Below are positions 1 to 7,811 of a DNA stretch of 40,366 nt, piece by piece. Origin of the DNA: Myxacorys chilensis ATA2-1-KO14. GTDB taxonomy: Bacteria; Cyanobacteriota; Cyanobacteriia; Leptolyngbyales; Leptolyngbyaceae. Under the pieces are notes generated by a model, which had not been told where the DNA came from, made no database searches, and saw only the letters and a program-made list of their open reading frames with translations. The stretch spans positions 1-40,366 of the forward strand of contig JAHHHP010000050.1 in assembly GCA_019359275.1 (NCBI GenBank). The letters are read 5' to 3'. The translations under genes were made by a program, and so were the position numbers. Every line of letters starts with the position of its first letter. Position 1 is the first letter of the stretch.

Positions 1-65
1 CCTTCGCTATTGAGATAAGGAACAAAGTCTAAACTTGCCAATGCTGGAGTGTCGTGTGCAGTCAT
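1..65 (-). CDS. 5' end of an unidentified protein, cut by the window edge
   Basis: An ATG on the minus strand at 65 opens a frame that runs off the left edge after about 21 codons. The visible residues begin MTAHDTPALASLDF and continue FVPYLNSE. It lies 21 nt downstream of the stop of the 108-residue gene at 87-413 on the same strand, so the two could be co-transcribed. No strong Shine-Dalgarno sequence precedes it. Too little is visible to name a family. It is called a gene from its position in an operon-like arrangement and its unbroken frame only. Confidence 0.45.
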   Translation of the reverse strand, partial: MTAHDTPALASLDFVPYLNSE

Positions 66-86
66 TTTGGAATGTCGCTTTAAAAA

Positions 87-413
87 TTACTGATGAAATT
101 TTCTATAAATCGCACATAATCGGCTGGGCTTCATGATGTTTGATTTGAACATAAAATTTGGCGGAACATGAATGATGACATGCTCAGCCGATTCGTGAAA
201 TTTTTCAAATTCGGCAGGCATTCCCTTCGGAGTTGCTGTGCTGTAGGGAACAGGCTGAAACAGAAGCCCAGTGAATTCAACCCTGTTGCCCTGAAACTCT
301 TGCCCAATCTGTCCTAGAAAGGCCTCGCTGTTTAACAATTCAAACAGGGTGGCTTTCGCCTGAGGATCGAGGGAAAAACTTCCGTCAAACGCTTCAACGA
401 TCTTGAGTCCCAT
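87..413 (-). CDS. Hypothetical protein, 108 aa
   Basis: I do not recognise this family. The predicted protein is soluble and has no signal peptide or membrane segment. Its C-terminal part is basic and holds a single cysteine (SRLCAIYRKFHQ). An in-frame TAG lies 15 nt upstream of the ATG at 413, so that is the earliest ATG start. The gene is divergent from the GH116 gene beginning at 510, leaving about 96 bp for two promoters. A second minus-strand frame begins 21 nt after its stop, which suggests a small operon continuing out of the window. That the frame is a real gene is inferred from length, context and lack of any competing frame. Confidence 0.6.
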   Translation of the reverse strand: MGLKIVEAFDGSFSLDPQAKATLFELLNSEAFLGQIGQEFQGNRVEFTGLLFQPVPYSTATPKGMPAEFEKFHESAEHVIIHVPPNFMFKSNIMKPSRLCAIYRKFHQ

Positions 414-509
414 ACGGCTTAAACCAATCTACAGCCTCTTTCGGATCGTATCCCGTTTTGGCACAGATAAGGCATGATAGTGTCCTATTGCCCTCGCTAG
501 AGACCCGAT

Positions 510-3053
510 ATGACCCCTCTCAAAATTCCTGCCTGCGCTTGGACTCGCCCCATCGGACTGGGATGGGAAAAGCCTTACACCGTTCGCTATGCCAGCAATT
601 TAGATGATGGAGCTTGGCACGGAATGCCCCTTGGTGGATTTGGGGCGGGTTGCATTGGGCGATCGCATGGGGGCGATTTTAATCTCTGGCACATCGACGG
701 CGGTGAACATGTGTTTCAGTCAATGCCTGCCTGTCAGTTCAGCGTGTTCGAGCAGGTTGGGGAGCAGACGCAAGCCTATGCCCTCTCGACGAACCCACCA
801 GAAGAGGGGACGTTGGAGCAGTGGAGATGGTATCCGGCAAGTCAGGCGGAAGCGACAACCGGAACCTATCATGCGCTTTATCCCCGCAGTTGGTTTGCCT
901 ATGAAAACGTGTTCAAAGCGACGCTAACCTGTGAGCAATTTTCACCGATTATTGCTGATAACTACCAAGAAACAAGTTATCCGGTTGCTGTGTTTCAATG
1001 GACGGCGCACAATTCGACCGATGCACCTATAACGCTGAGCATCATGCTGACTTGGCAAAATATGGTCGGGTGGTTTACCAATGCGAATAAGTCGCCGGAA
1101 ATTAAGGTGAGAGATGATGGCAGCCCCGAATATAACTATCAGCCTCGCATCGGGCAGAGTACCGGAAATTTCAATCAACTGACAGGAAATGAGCAACAGC
1201 TTGCGATCGTTCTGCGTCAGCCTGAACTTGATCAACCTTCTGAAGGAGATGGACAGTGGGCGATTGCAACTCCTCTCAATCCTTATCTGTACGACGTTTT
1301 CTACAACACTCGCTGGAACGCTACAGGGGACGGTTCTGATTTATGGACACCATTCTCTAACGATGGCTCATTGTCCGACACTGATGATGAAACTCCAGCG
1401 AGAGACGGAGAGCAACTTGGAGCCGCGATCGCAGTGCGATTCACGCTAAAACCCGGACAGACGCTCACCGTTCCCTTTGTCCTCAGTTGGGATTTTCCAG
1501 TCACAGAATTTGCTCAAAGGGTGAACTATTTTCGTCGCTACACCGATTTTTTTGGGCGCAATGGGCAGAATGCCTGGTCGATCGCGCGAACGGCGTTGAA
1601 ACATCATTCCACTTGGCAAGAAAAGATTGTGGCATGGCAACAGCCAATCTGCGATCGTAGCGATTTGCCTGACTGGTTCAAAATGGCGTTGTTCAACGAA
1701 CTCTACGATTTGACACAAGGCGGCACGCTGTGGAGCGCAGCAGATGAGCGCGATCCGGTCGGACAGTTTGCAGTGTTAGAGTGCATCGACTATCGCTGGT
1801 ATGAAAGCTTAGACGTAAGGTTATATGGCTCGTTCGGACTATTAATGCTGTGGTCAGAGCTAGAGAAAGCCGTGATTCGAGCCTTTGCGCGGGCGATTCC
1901 TCAAAGCGACGATCGCGATCGCACCATTGGTTACTACTTAACCATTGGTGCGGAAAGTCCCCAAGCCATTCGCAAAGCTAGAGGCGCAACGCCGCACGAC
2001 TTAGGCGCACCGAATGAGCATGTCTGGGAAAAAACAAATTACACCAGTTATCAAGACTGTAACTTGTGGAAAGATCTCGGTTCTGATTTTGTTCTGCAAG
2101 TCTATCGAGATTACTTACTAACAGGCGCAACAGATGTTGAGTTTCTAGCCGACTGCTGGGATGCTGTTGTTCAAACGCTGCACTATCTCAAGCAATTCGA
2201 TCACGATGGCGATGGCATTCCCGAAAACTCTGGAGCACCGGATCAAACCTTTGACGATTGGCGATTGCAGGGCGTCAGTGCCTATTGCGGAGGACTGTGG
2301 ATTGCCGCTTTGGAAAGCGCGATCGCAATGGCTAAAGTTCTCTCTCAAACCCATTATCCAGCCGCTACATCTGCGACTCAATCCGCTGCCACCTTTGTCA
2401 CCTGGTTAACTCAATCCCGCGCTGTCTACGACAAAAAACTCTGGAACGGACATTACTATCGCCTCGACAGCGAAAGCGGCTCTAACATCGTCATGGCAGA
2501 CCAGCTCTGCGGACAATTTTATGCCCAACTCTTAGGCTTGCCGGATGTCGTCCTAAACGATTCAAGCGACGATTCACCCAATCGCGCCCAAACCGCTCTC
2601 CACACCATCTACGACACCTGCTTTCTAAAATTCAACACCTACATCCAAACCCACCCCTCTACCCAAGAATCTCGCTTCCAAGCTCCCTCCTCGAAAAGCA
2701 GGTCGAACTCCTCCCTCCTCCCTCCTCCCTCCTCCCTCTCTTCCATTGGAGCTGCCAACGGCGTCCGCCCCGACGGTTCCCCCGAAAACCCCAACGCTAC
2801 CCATCCCCTTGAAGTTTGGGTCGGCATTAACTTTGGACTCGCCGCCTTCCTTCTTCAGTCCGGCATGACCTCGCAAGCGTGGACATTAACTGAAGCCGTT
2901 GTGCATCAGATCTACGAAAATGGGCTACAATTTCGCACACCCGAAGCCATTACTGCAACCGGAACCTTCCGCGCCGGACATTACCTCCGAGCAATGGCAA
3001 TTTGGGCAATTTATGGAGTGTTAACAAACTTTGAGAACGGGTCTGAAAGATAA
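510..3053 (+). CDS. GH116 family glycoside hydrolase (GBA2-type glucosylceramidase-like)
   Basis: This is an 847-residue member of glycoside hydrolase family 116, related to non-lysosomal glucosylceramidase GBA2 and bacterial beta-glucosidases or beta-xylosidases. The N-terminal beta domain carries PLGGFGAGCIGRS and a following LWHIDGGEHVF stretch. The C-terminal (alpha/alpha)6 domain carries YESLDVRLYGS, where Glu432 is the expected nucleophile, and DQTFDDW at 578-584, whose second Asp (D582) is the expected acid/base. There is no obvious signal peptide, so the enzyme is probably cytoplasmic. The natural substrate cannot be read from sequence; a beta-glucoside is likely. An odd Ser/Pro/Leu-rich stretch around residues 715-755 is encoded by pyrimidine-rich heptamer repeats and looks like an inserted linker. 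Ribosome binding before 510 is weak. It may form its own transcription unit, with the metalloprotease gene following after 115 bp. Confidence 0.9.
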   Translation: MTPLKIPACAWTRPIGLGWEKPYTVRYASNLDDGAWHGMPLGGFGAGCIGRSHGGDFNLWHIDGGEHVFQSMPACQFSVFEQVGEQTQAYALSTNPPEEGTLEQWRWYPASQAEATTGTYHALYPRSWFAYENVFKATLTCEQFSPIIADNYQETSYPVAVFQWTAHNSTDAPITLSIMLTWQNMVGWFTNANKSPEIKVRDDGSPEYNYQPRIGQSTGNFNQLTGNEQQLAIVLRQPELDQPSEGDGQWAIATPLNPYLYDVFYNTRWNATGDGSDLWTPFSNDGSLSDTDDETPARDGEQLGAAIAVRFTLKPGQTLTVPFVLSWDFPVTEFAQRVNYFRRYTDFFGRNGQNAWSIARTALKHHSTWQEKIVAWQQPICDRSDLPDWFKMALFNELYDLTQGGTLWSAADERDPVGQFAVLECIDYRWYESLDVRLYGSFGLLMLWSELEKAVIRAFARAIPQSDDRDRTIGYYLTIGAESPQAIRKARGATPHDLGAPNEHVWEKTNYTSYQDCNLWKDLGSDFVLQVYRDYLLTGATDVEFLADCWDAVVQTLHYLKQFDHDGDGIPENSGAPDQTFDDWRLQGVSAYCGGLWIAALESAIAMAKVLSQTHYPAATSATQSAATFVTWLTQSRAVYDKKLWNGHYYRLDSESGSNIVMADQLCGQFYAQLLGLPDVVLNDSSDDSPNRAQTALHTIYDTCFLKFNTYIQTHPSTQESRFQAPSSKSRSNSSLLPPPSSLSSIGAANGVRPDGSPENPNATHPLEVWVGINFGLAAFLLQSGMTSQAWTLTEAVVHQIYENGLQFRTPEAITATGTFRAGHYLRAMAIWAIYGVLTNFENGSER
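2709..2736 (+). repeat. Four tandem TCCTCCC heptamers inside the GH116 gene
   Basis: Four exact copies of TCCTCCC lie end to end inside the reading frame and encode residues 734-742 or so (SSLLPPPSS). On the other strand this gives four runs of GGG separated by AGGA, the spacing needed for an intramolecular G-quadruplex. Seven-base tandem repeats (STRR type) are known from cyanobacterial genomes, usually between genes. Here the tract sits in a loop-like, low-complexity part of the protein. Confidence 0.8.
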
Positions 3054-3168
3054 GTTACAGTCTGACCCAACTCCAGCACTTTAACGTTAGCGTTGGGAAT
3101 ATCCTCACCGAATCTCGCGTTAGAACTAGGCCAGATCGCCATCCGCCCCCAGAACGTCTACAGGAAGC

Positions 3169-5991
3169 ATGAAACGAGTCTCGCTAATTTTAGCTTTTGT
3201 GTTTGGATTAATACTGGTCATCGTGCCAGGGTCAGTTGCTCAGTGGTCGTCTGCTCAAGAGCCATCTACCCACGTCTTGGCCAAAGAGCCGTCTGCCGTT
3301 GCCCAGCAGACGTTTCCGCCCCCATCACCTGAGCCCAAACCCGCTAGTAAACCCGCAGACGATGGCGATAGCGAGAAAGGCCAAAAGCCTTTTGATGAAG
3401 TCATTCAAGATACAACGTCATCAAAAGGACTATTTACTCTATATCAGAACAAAAAAACAGGTAAACTCTACGCTGAGATTAAGCCTAATCAACTGAATCA
3501 AAACTATCTCGCCGTCATGACGTTAGAGTCAGGAATTGGCGAGCGCGGTATCTACAGTGGTTTGCCGATTGGCGATTTTCTATTTACGCTTCGTCGCGTT
3601 AACAACAGCATTCAATTTGTCGTTCCTAATATCAATTTTCGAGCAGAGCGCGGAACGCCGATTCGTCGATCGGTGGATCGATCGTTTAGCGATTCAGTTT
3701 TAGAAGCGCTTCCCATTAGAAGCACTCATCCTCAGCGTAAAAGCGTTTTAGTCGAACTGAATTCGCTTCTACTTGGTGATCTGCCAGGGTTAATGCCTGT
3801 GGTGTCGTCAGCCCTAGAAGGATCCTATACGCTAGAGCAAAGTACATCCTTTTTCGACAAGGTAAAAGCGTTTCCATCTAATGTCGAGATTGAATCGGTG
3901 TACGGATTGTCAGGCAGCGGAAACGATTCAGAGCTTCCGAGCTACATCGCCGCATTGCCCGATAGCCGTGCCTTTAGTCTAAAAGTGCGCTACAGCTTAT
4001 CGGCGTTGCCCGAAAATAATGGCTATCGTCCTCGGTTGGCCGACGATCGCGTGGGTTACTTTATTACCGCGTACCGAGACTACACCGACGATACACCGCG
4101 CCAATCGTTTGTGCGCTACATTAACCGTTGGCATTTAGAGAAACAAGATCCTGCCGCTCCATTATCAAAACCAAAACAACCCATTACCTTTTGGATTGAG
4201 AATACCGTTCCACTAGAGTATCGCGATGCTGTTCGTGATGGCGTTCTCATGTGGAATCGAGCCTATGAGAAGATTGGATTTAAAGATGCGATCGTAGTCA
4301 AACAAATGCCCGATAATGCCGATTGGGATCCGGCTGACGTGCGCTACAACACGATTCGCTGGTTTAACTCAACCGACGCGATTTTTGCGCTCGGTCCGTC
4401 GCGAGTCAATCCGCTCACGGGCGAAATTCTAGATGCTGATATTCTAGTGGCTGCCGATTTCACGCGATCGCTCAAAGAAGACTATCGCAGCATTGCAGAG
4501 CAAAACCAAATGCGGACGGCTCCGTTTGCCGCGCAACTGCTCGGCAAGGAGAGTGTTTGTAATTATGGGATGGCAGCCCGTTACTTAGAGCGTCAAGCGA
4601 AACCCAGCGAGAAGAAATCGCCGCCGCGCCTCAGATTTGGCTCTAGTTTGGGCAACTATCAGGATCTGTGTTTTGGCATGGATGCGGCTAAACAGTATGC
4701 GGTTGGTAACATGGCGCTATCGCTGTTTCAAAATGTGTTGCCGAATGGCGCTGAAATGAAAGACTATGTGCAGCAATTTGTTCGCGAACTGATTGCTCAC
4801 GAAATCGGGCACACGTTGGGATTGCGCCATAACTTCCACGCAAGTTCAATGCTGACTCCAGAAGAGTTAAACAACCCAGCGATCACCCGGCAGAAAGGAT
4901 TAGTGGCGTCTGTGATGGACTACAATCCAGTGAATCTTGCGCCCCAAGGAACAAAACAAGGGGATTACTTCACGCAGCTAGTCGGGCCGTATGACGAATG
5001 GGCGATCGCATACGGCTACACGCCAACGGATGCCAAAGTGCCAGCAGCAGAAAAACGGGTTCTCGACGCGATCGCAAAGAAAGCGCCTCAACCGGAACTT
5101 TCTTACGCGACGGATGAAGATGTATTCTCATTTCTCGATCCAAAGGTCAACGCCTTTGACATGAGCGGGGATCTGCTGACGTATTCGCAATGGCAAATGG
5201 AAAATGCTCGCAAAATGTGGGATCGAATCAACACGCGCTATCCCGGCGAAGGTCAAAGTTTTAATGAAGTTCGAGTGGCATTTAATGCTGTATTCGACTA
5301 TTACTTTCAATACGCCACGTTCTTAGGAGAGTACGTTGGAGGGCAATTCTTCAATCGCTACAAATACGGAGACGCGAAAGGAAGATTACCGTTCGAGCCT
5401 GTGCCGATCGAGCAGCAGCGCCTCGCGCTTGCCACGTTACAGAAAAATGTGTTTAGTGAAGAACCGTTCCAGTTTTCGCCCGATCTGCTCAATAAGTTAG
5501 CGCCGTCTCGCTGGTCTCATTGGGGAACACAGCCCAGCGTGAACTTAGACTATCCGATTCATGACAACATTCTGTTTTTGCAAAGCATTGTTCTTTACGA
5601 TCTGCTCTCTCCTCAGCGTCTTGCTCGCTTGCGGGATGCCGAACTGAAGACGCAGCCCGGACAAGCCCTGACGATTCCTGACCTGTTTGACTCGCTGCAA
5701 ACCAGCATTTGGGGCGATGTGATCAAGCCGAAAGACAATCTCAAACTATCGGGATTGCGTCGTGCATTGCAGCGGCAGTATATGAATGTATTAGTCGCAA
5801 TGGTGTTACGTCAAGCGGATGCGCCGGAAGACGCAAGAACCGTCGCTCGGTACGAACTCAAGCAATTGCATCGTTCAATTGATGGGGCAATGCGAAAGGT
5901 GAATGATAAAGAAATCTATACGAAAGCGCATTTAGAAGAAGCCCGCGATCGCATTGCTAAAGCCCTAGACGCTCAACTGCAATCTCAGTAG
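3169..5991 (+). CDS. Exported zinc-dependent metalloprotease (DUF5117-type)
   Basis: This is a 940-residue secreted or periplasmic zinc peptidase of the large bacterial family that carries DUF5117/DUF5118 regions. Residues 1-25 form a signal peptide (MKRVSLILAFVFGLILVIVPG, cleaved near VAQ). A Pro/Ser-rich linker with PSPEPKPASKPADD follows to about residue 75. The metzincin-like zinc site is HEIGHTLGLRH at 544-554, giving three His ligands and catalytic Glu545, and a Met-turn candidate is SVMDYNP (M583). An AGGA Shine-Dalgarno sequence lies 5 nt before the ATG at 3169. The gene is followed by a strong hairpin at 6000-6050. Substrate is unknown; no inhibitor or partner gene is adjacent. Confidence 0.88.
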   Translation: MKRVSLILAFVFGLILVIVPGSVAQWSSAQEPSTHVLAKEPSAVAQQTFPPPSPEPKPASKPADDGDSEKGQKPFDEVIQDTTSSKGLFTLYQNKKTGKLYAEIKPNQLNQNYLAVMTLESGIGERGIYSGLPIGDFLFTLRRVNNSIQFVVPNINFRAERGTPIRRSVDRSFSDSVLEALPIRSTHPQRKSVLVELNSLLLGDLPGLMPVVSSALEGSYTLEQSTSFFDKVKAFPSNVEIESVYGLSGSGNDSELPSYIAALPDSRAFSLKVRYSLSALPENNGYRPRLADDRVGYFITAYRDYTDDTPRQSFVRYINRWHLEKQDPAAPLSKPKQPITFWIENTVPLEYRDAVRDGVLMWNRAYEKIGFKDAIVVKQMPDNADWDPADVRYNTIRWFNSTDAIFALGPSRVNPLTGEILDADILVAADFTRSLKEDYRSIAEQNQMRTAPFAAQLLGKESVCNYGMAARYLERQAKPSEKKSPPRLRFGSSLGNYQDLCFGMDAAKQYAVGNMALSLFQNVLPNGAEMKDYVQQFVRELIAHEIGHTLGLRHNFHASSMLTPEELNNPAITRQKGLVASVMDYNPVNLAPQGTKQGDYFTQLVGPYDEWAIAYGYTPTDAKVPAAEKRVLDAIAKKAPQPELSYATDEDVFSFLDPKVNAFDMSGDLLTYSQWQMENARKMWDRINTRYPGEGQSFNEVRVAFNAVFDYYFQYATFLGEYVGGQFFNRYKYGDAKGRLPFEPVPIEQQRLALATLQKNVFSEEPFQFSPDLLNKLAPSRWSHWGTQPSVNLDYPIHDNILFLQSIVLYDLLSPQRLARLRDAELKTQPGQALTIPDLFDSLQTSIWGDVIKPKDNLKLSGLRRALQRQYMNVLVAMVLRQADAPEDARTVARYELKQLHRSIDGAMRKVNDKEIYTKAHLEEARDRIAKALDAQLQSQ

Positions 5992-5999
5992 AGTAAAAC

Positions 6000-6050
6000 G
6001 CTAATTGTGTCAGTTGGTTTGAAGCATAAAATCCAACCGACACAATTAGC
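6000..6050 (+). terminator. Long hairpin after the metalloprotease gene
   Basis: GCTAATTGTGTC at 6000 pairs with GACACAATTAGC ending at 6050. The stem extends inward through GTTGG/CCAAC around one mismatch, giving about 19 paired positions and a loop of roughly 13 nt. It begins 9 nt after the metalloprotease stop. No U-run follows, so it may act as a 3' end stabiliser or a factor-dependent terminator rather than a classical intrinsic one. Confidence 0.6.
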
Positions 6051-6164
6051 GATCGCGCTGTTCTTCCATGAGCGCGTTAATCAAAGCGATAACGAATGGC
6101 ACGCAAAAAATCCTATTACAACTGGGAGAGTTTAAAATTGTGACAATCACTAACTCACTTCATC

Positions 6165-6413
6165 ATGCTTAGCGAATACATTGAGGCTGCAATGGGGCAA
6201 GCCGAATACAGCATTCTTGAGGACAATACATTCTATGGAACCATTCCAAGACTCAAAGGCGTGTGGGCAAACGAGGCAACTTTAAGCCAGTGCCAGCACG
6301 AATTACAGAACGCGCTAGAAGGCTGGATACTCTTAGGCTTGCACCTGCATCATTCCATTCCACTCATCAACGGCATTGACCTCAATCCTCAAACTCATTC
6401 AGAGGTTGCTTGA
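6165..6413 (+). CDS. hicB: HicB family antitoxin
   Basis: This 82-residue protein has the partly degraded RNase H-like fold of HicB antitoxins. The N-terminal beta strands (YSILEDNTFYGTIPRLKGVWA) are followed by a helix with ECQHELQNALEGW-like spacing, here TLSQCQHELQNALEGWIL. HicB binds and neutralises HicA and in many systems represses its own operon. The stop codon overlaps the hicA start (TGATG at 6411-6415), which suggests translational coupling. The order antitoxin then toxin is the less common of the two hic arrangements. There is no obvious extra DNA-binding domain at the C-terminus, so autoregulation may rely on the complex or be absent. Confidence 0.85.
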   Translation: MLSEYIEAAMGQAEYSILEDNTFYGTIPRLKGVWANEATLSQCQHELQNALEGWILLGLHLHHSIPLINGIDLNPQTHSEVA

Positions 6414-6631
6414 TGCCAACATTTGGAGCCATCAAGCGTAAAGACCTCATTCGTTACCTGAGAGAATTAGGGTTTGAGGGACCCTACGCTGGTGGTAGAC
6501 ATCAATATATGGTGAAGGACGAAGTTCGTCTCACACTGCCCAATCCTCATAAAGGCGATATCAGCAAAGGGCTACTTGCACGAATTCTAAGTGAGGCAGA
6601 CATCGATCGTGACACTTGGGAAGAACTTTGA
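6413..6631 (+). CDS. hicA: HicA family toxin (mRNA interferase)
   Basis: This 72-residue protein is a HicA toxin, a double-stranded RNA-binding-fold ribonuclease that cleaves mRNA when free of HicB. It shows KRKDLIRYLRELGFE, then GGRHQYM with the catalytic His30, then LPNPHKGDISKGLLARIL, all typical of the family. The ATG at 6413 shares one base with the hicB stop. A TTG at 6410 is an alternative start that adds one residue. The 3' end overlaps by about 70 bp the tail of the convergent GNAT reading frame, whose end looks disturbed by a repeat, so the overlap is probably secondary. Confidence 0.87.
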   Translation: MPTFGAIKRKDLIRYLRELGFEGPYAGGRHQYMVKDEVRLTLPNPHKGDISKGLLARILSEADIDRDTWEEL

Positions 6632-7157
6632 CCTTCTGAATTATCCACAGAAGTCCATCGAACAATCCTGATTTGAGAAAACTTTGACGTAAGCGCGATT
6701 GCTTCGCAAGCTCCGAAGGATCGCACCGCTCTATTTCAACTCCATCACTCGGCTGATAGCCATTTCGCTCATACAGTAGAACAGCTTCTTTCAACACACT
6801 CGCGGTTTCAATCCAGATCTGTTGGAAGCCTTGTTTGCAAATAGCTTGCTCTAATGTTTTTAACAGAAACGTTCCTAAGCCTTTTTGCCGCGCTTCCAGC
6901 AGTAAATACATTTTGCGAATTTTGACTGCATTTTGACCGCGTGAAATCGGATAATACGCACTCGTGTCAACGATTTTACCGTGCTGTTCGACCACCCAAA
7001 ACTCGCCACCTTTTTCTAGATAGCATTCCTCAACATTCAACACATCCCGATCTGCGCCGTCTGGTTCTTGAATCAGTCCATACTCTGATAAGACTGAACT
7101 GATGAGATCAAACGCGATCGCACGATTAGCGCAGAACAAAAACTGCGAAGCACACAC
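6561..7157 (-). CDS. GNAT family N-acetyltransferase with a repeat-derived C-terminus
   Basis: Residues up to about 145 form a GNAT fold. MYLLLEARQKGLGTFLL is the acetyl-CoA-binding motif A region, and the later AVLLYERNGYQP segment is the usual motif B end. The acetyl acceptor is unknown. The remaining residues (CDPSELAKQSR onward, to the stop at 6561) do not look like the family. Their first part is encoded by a dispersed palindromic repeat at 6697-6727, and the rest is antisense to the gap and to hicA. The original stop was therefore probably near 6720, and the reading frame has been extended. The gene follows miaE on the same strand after 45 bp and may share its transcript. The start at 7157 is the furthest ATG and is not well supported by a ribosome binding site. 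Confidence 0.75.
   Translation of the reverse strand: MCASQFLFCANRAIAFDLISSVLSEYGLIQEPDGADRDVLNVEECYLEKGGEFWVVEQHGKIVDTSAYYPISRGQNAVKIRKMYLLLEARQKGLGTFLLKTLEQAICKQGFQQIWIETASVLKEAVLLYERNGYQPSDGVEIERCDPSELAKQSRLRQSFLKSGLFDGLLWIIQKVKVLPKCHDRCLPHLEFVQVALC
6697..6727. repeat. Dispersed palindromic repeat (GCTTCGCAAGC core) in the end of the GNAT gene
   Basis: This copy reads GATTGCTTCGCAAGCTCCGA and then AGGATCGCACC. It matches 35261 onward with a single difference over 22 nt. The core GCTTCGCAAGC can fold as a small hairpin. The element is read in frame as the C-terminal residues CDPSELAKQS of the acetyltransferase. Confidence 0.8.
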
Positions 7158-7202
7158 ACGGTTGCCAATCTCGAATCAGGAAATCTTGATAGAAGATGTG
7201 CA

Positions 7203-7811
7203 TCAGCTATGGATTCTCGGGTGGGGATGCAGCGTAGCCAAAACCTCGCTTTCGGCTTGGGCTAAAGTTTCGAGGCGTTCCATCACGGCTTTGCGATCGC
7301 AGTAAGTATCTGCCAGCGTCCAATATACGCCGTAATGTCGCGCTTCGGATGCCATCAATGCTCGATAAAATTTAGCTAACTCCAGATCAGGACAATGCTC
7401 AGCTAACAATCCCAAACGCTCATGACTTCGAGCTTCAATGATCCCCGACACCAAAAGCGCATCCAACATCCGATCCGGCTCATCACGGCGGATTTGCTTA
7501 TTTAACGTTGCCCCGTAGGGAGGCGGCACTAGTGGCGCTAAAGGGATGCCTCGACACTCTAAAATTTGGTTGACTTGCTCAAAGTGCTGCAATTCTTCCT
7601 GCGCGATCGCCGTCAATGCCCTCACTAACTTAGCGCTCGACGGGTAACGGAACATCAGATTCAGCGCAACACCTGCCGCTTTGCGCTCACAGTGAGAATG
7701 ATCGAGCAAAATCGTCTCTATGTTTGCTAGGGCTTGTTCTACCCAGGCAGACGAAGTAGGCTGTTGCAGAAAGCGGATAGTTGGCAAAGACGCCACAGAA
7801 CTTTTACCCAT
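7203..7811 (-). CDS. miaE: tRNA-(ms2io6A)-hydroxylase, MiaE type
   Basis: This 202-residue enzyme is a ferritin-like non-haem di-iron monooxygenase that hydroxylates the isopentenyl side chain of ms2i6A at position 37 of tRNAs reading UNN codons. Expected iron ligands are all visible: Glu42 (HSHCERKAAG), Glu73 and His76 (EELQHFE), Glu126 (IEARSHE), and Glu156 with His159 (SEARHYG). I start it at ATG 7811 (MGKSSVASLPTIRFL), because the additional upstream 27 codons are only the antisense of the EamA gene. The start codon overlaps the divergent EamA start by two bases (CATG, 7809-7812). The GNAT gene follows after 45 bp and may be co-transcribed. Confidence 0.88.
   Translation of the reverse strand: MGKSSVASLPTIRFLQQPTSSAWVEQALANIETILLDHSHCERKAAGVALNLMFRYPSSAKLVRALTAIAQEELQHFEQVNQILECRGIPLAPLVPPPYGATLNKQIRRDEPDRMLDALLVSGIIEARSHERLGLLAEHCPDLELAKFYRALMASEARHYGVYWTLADTYCDRKAVMERLETLAQAESEVLATLHPHPRIHS

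Noticed and set aside
2625..2876. Gly-rich minus-strand frames within the GH116 gene
   Set aside because: They arise from the antisense of the pyrimidine-rich repeat; composition is abnormal and the sense gene is clear.
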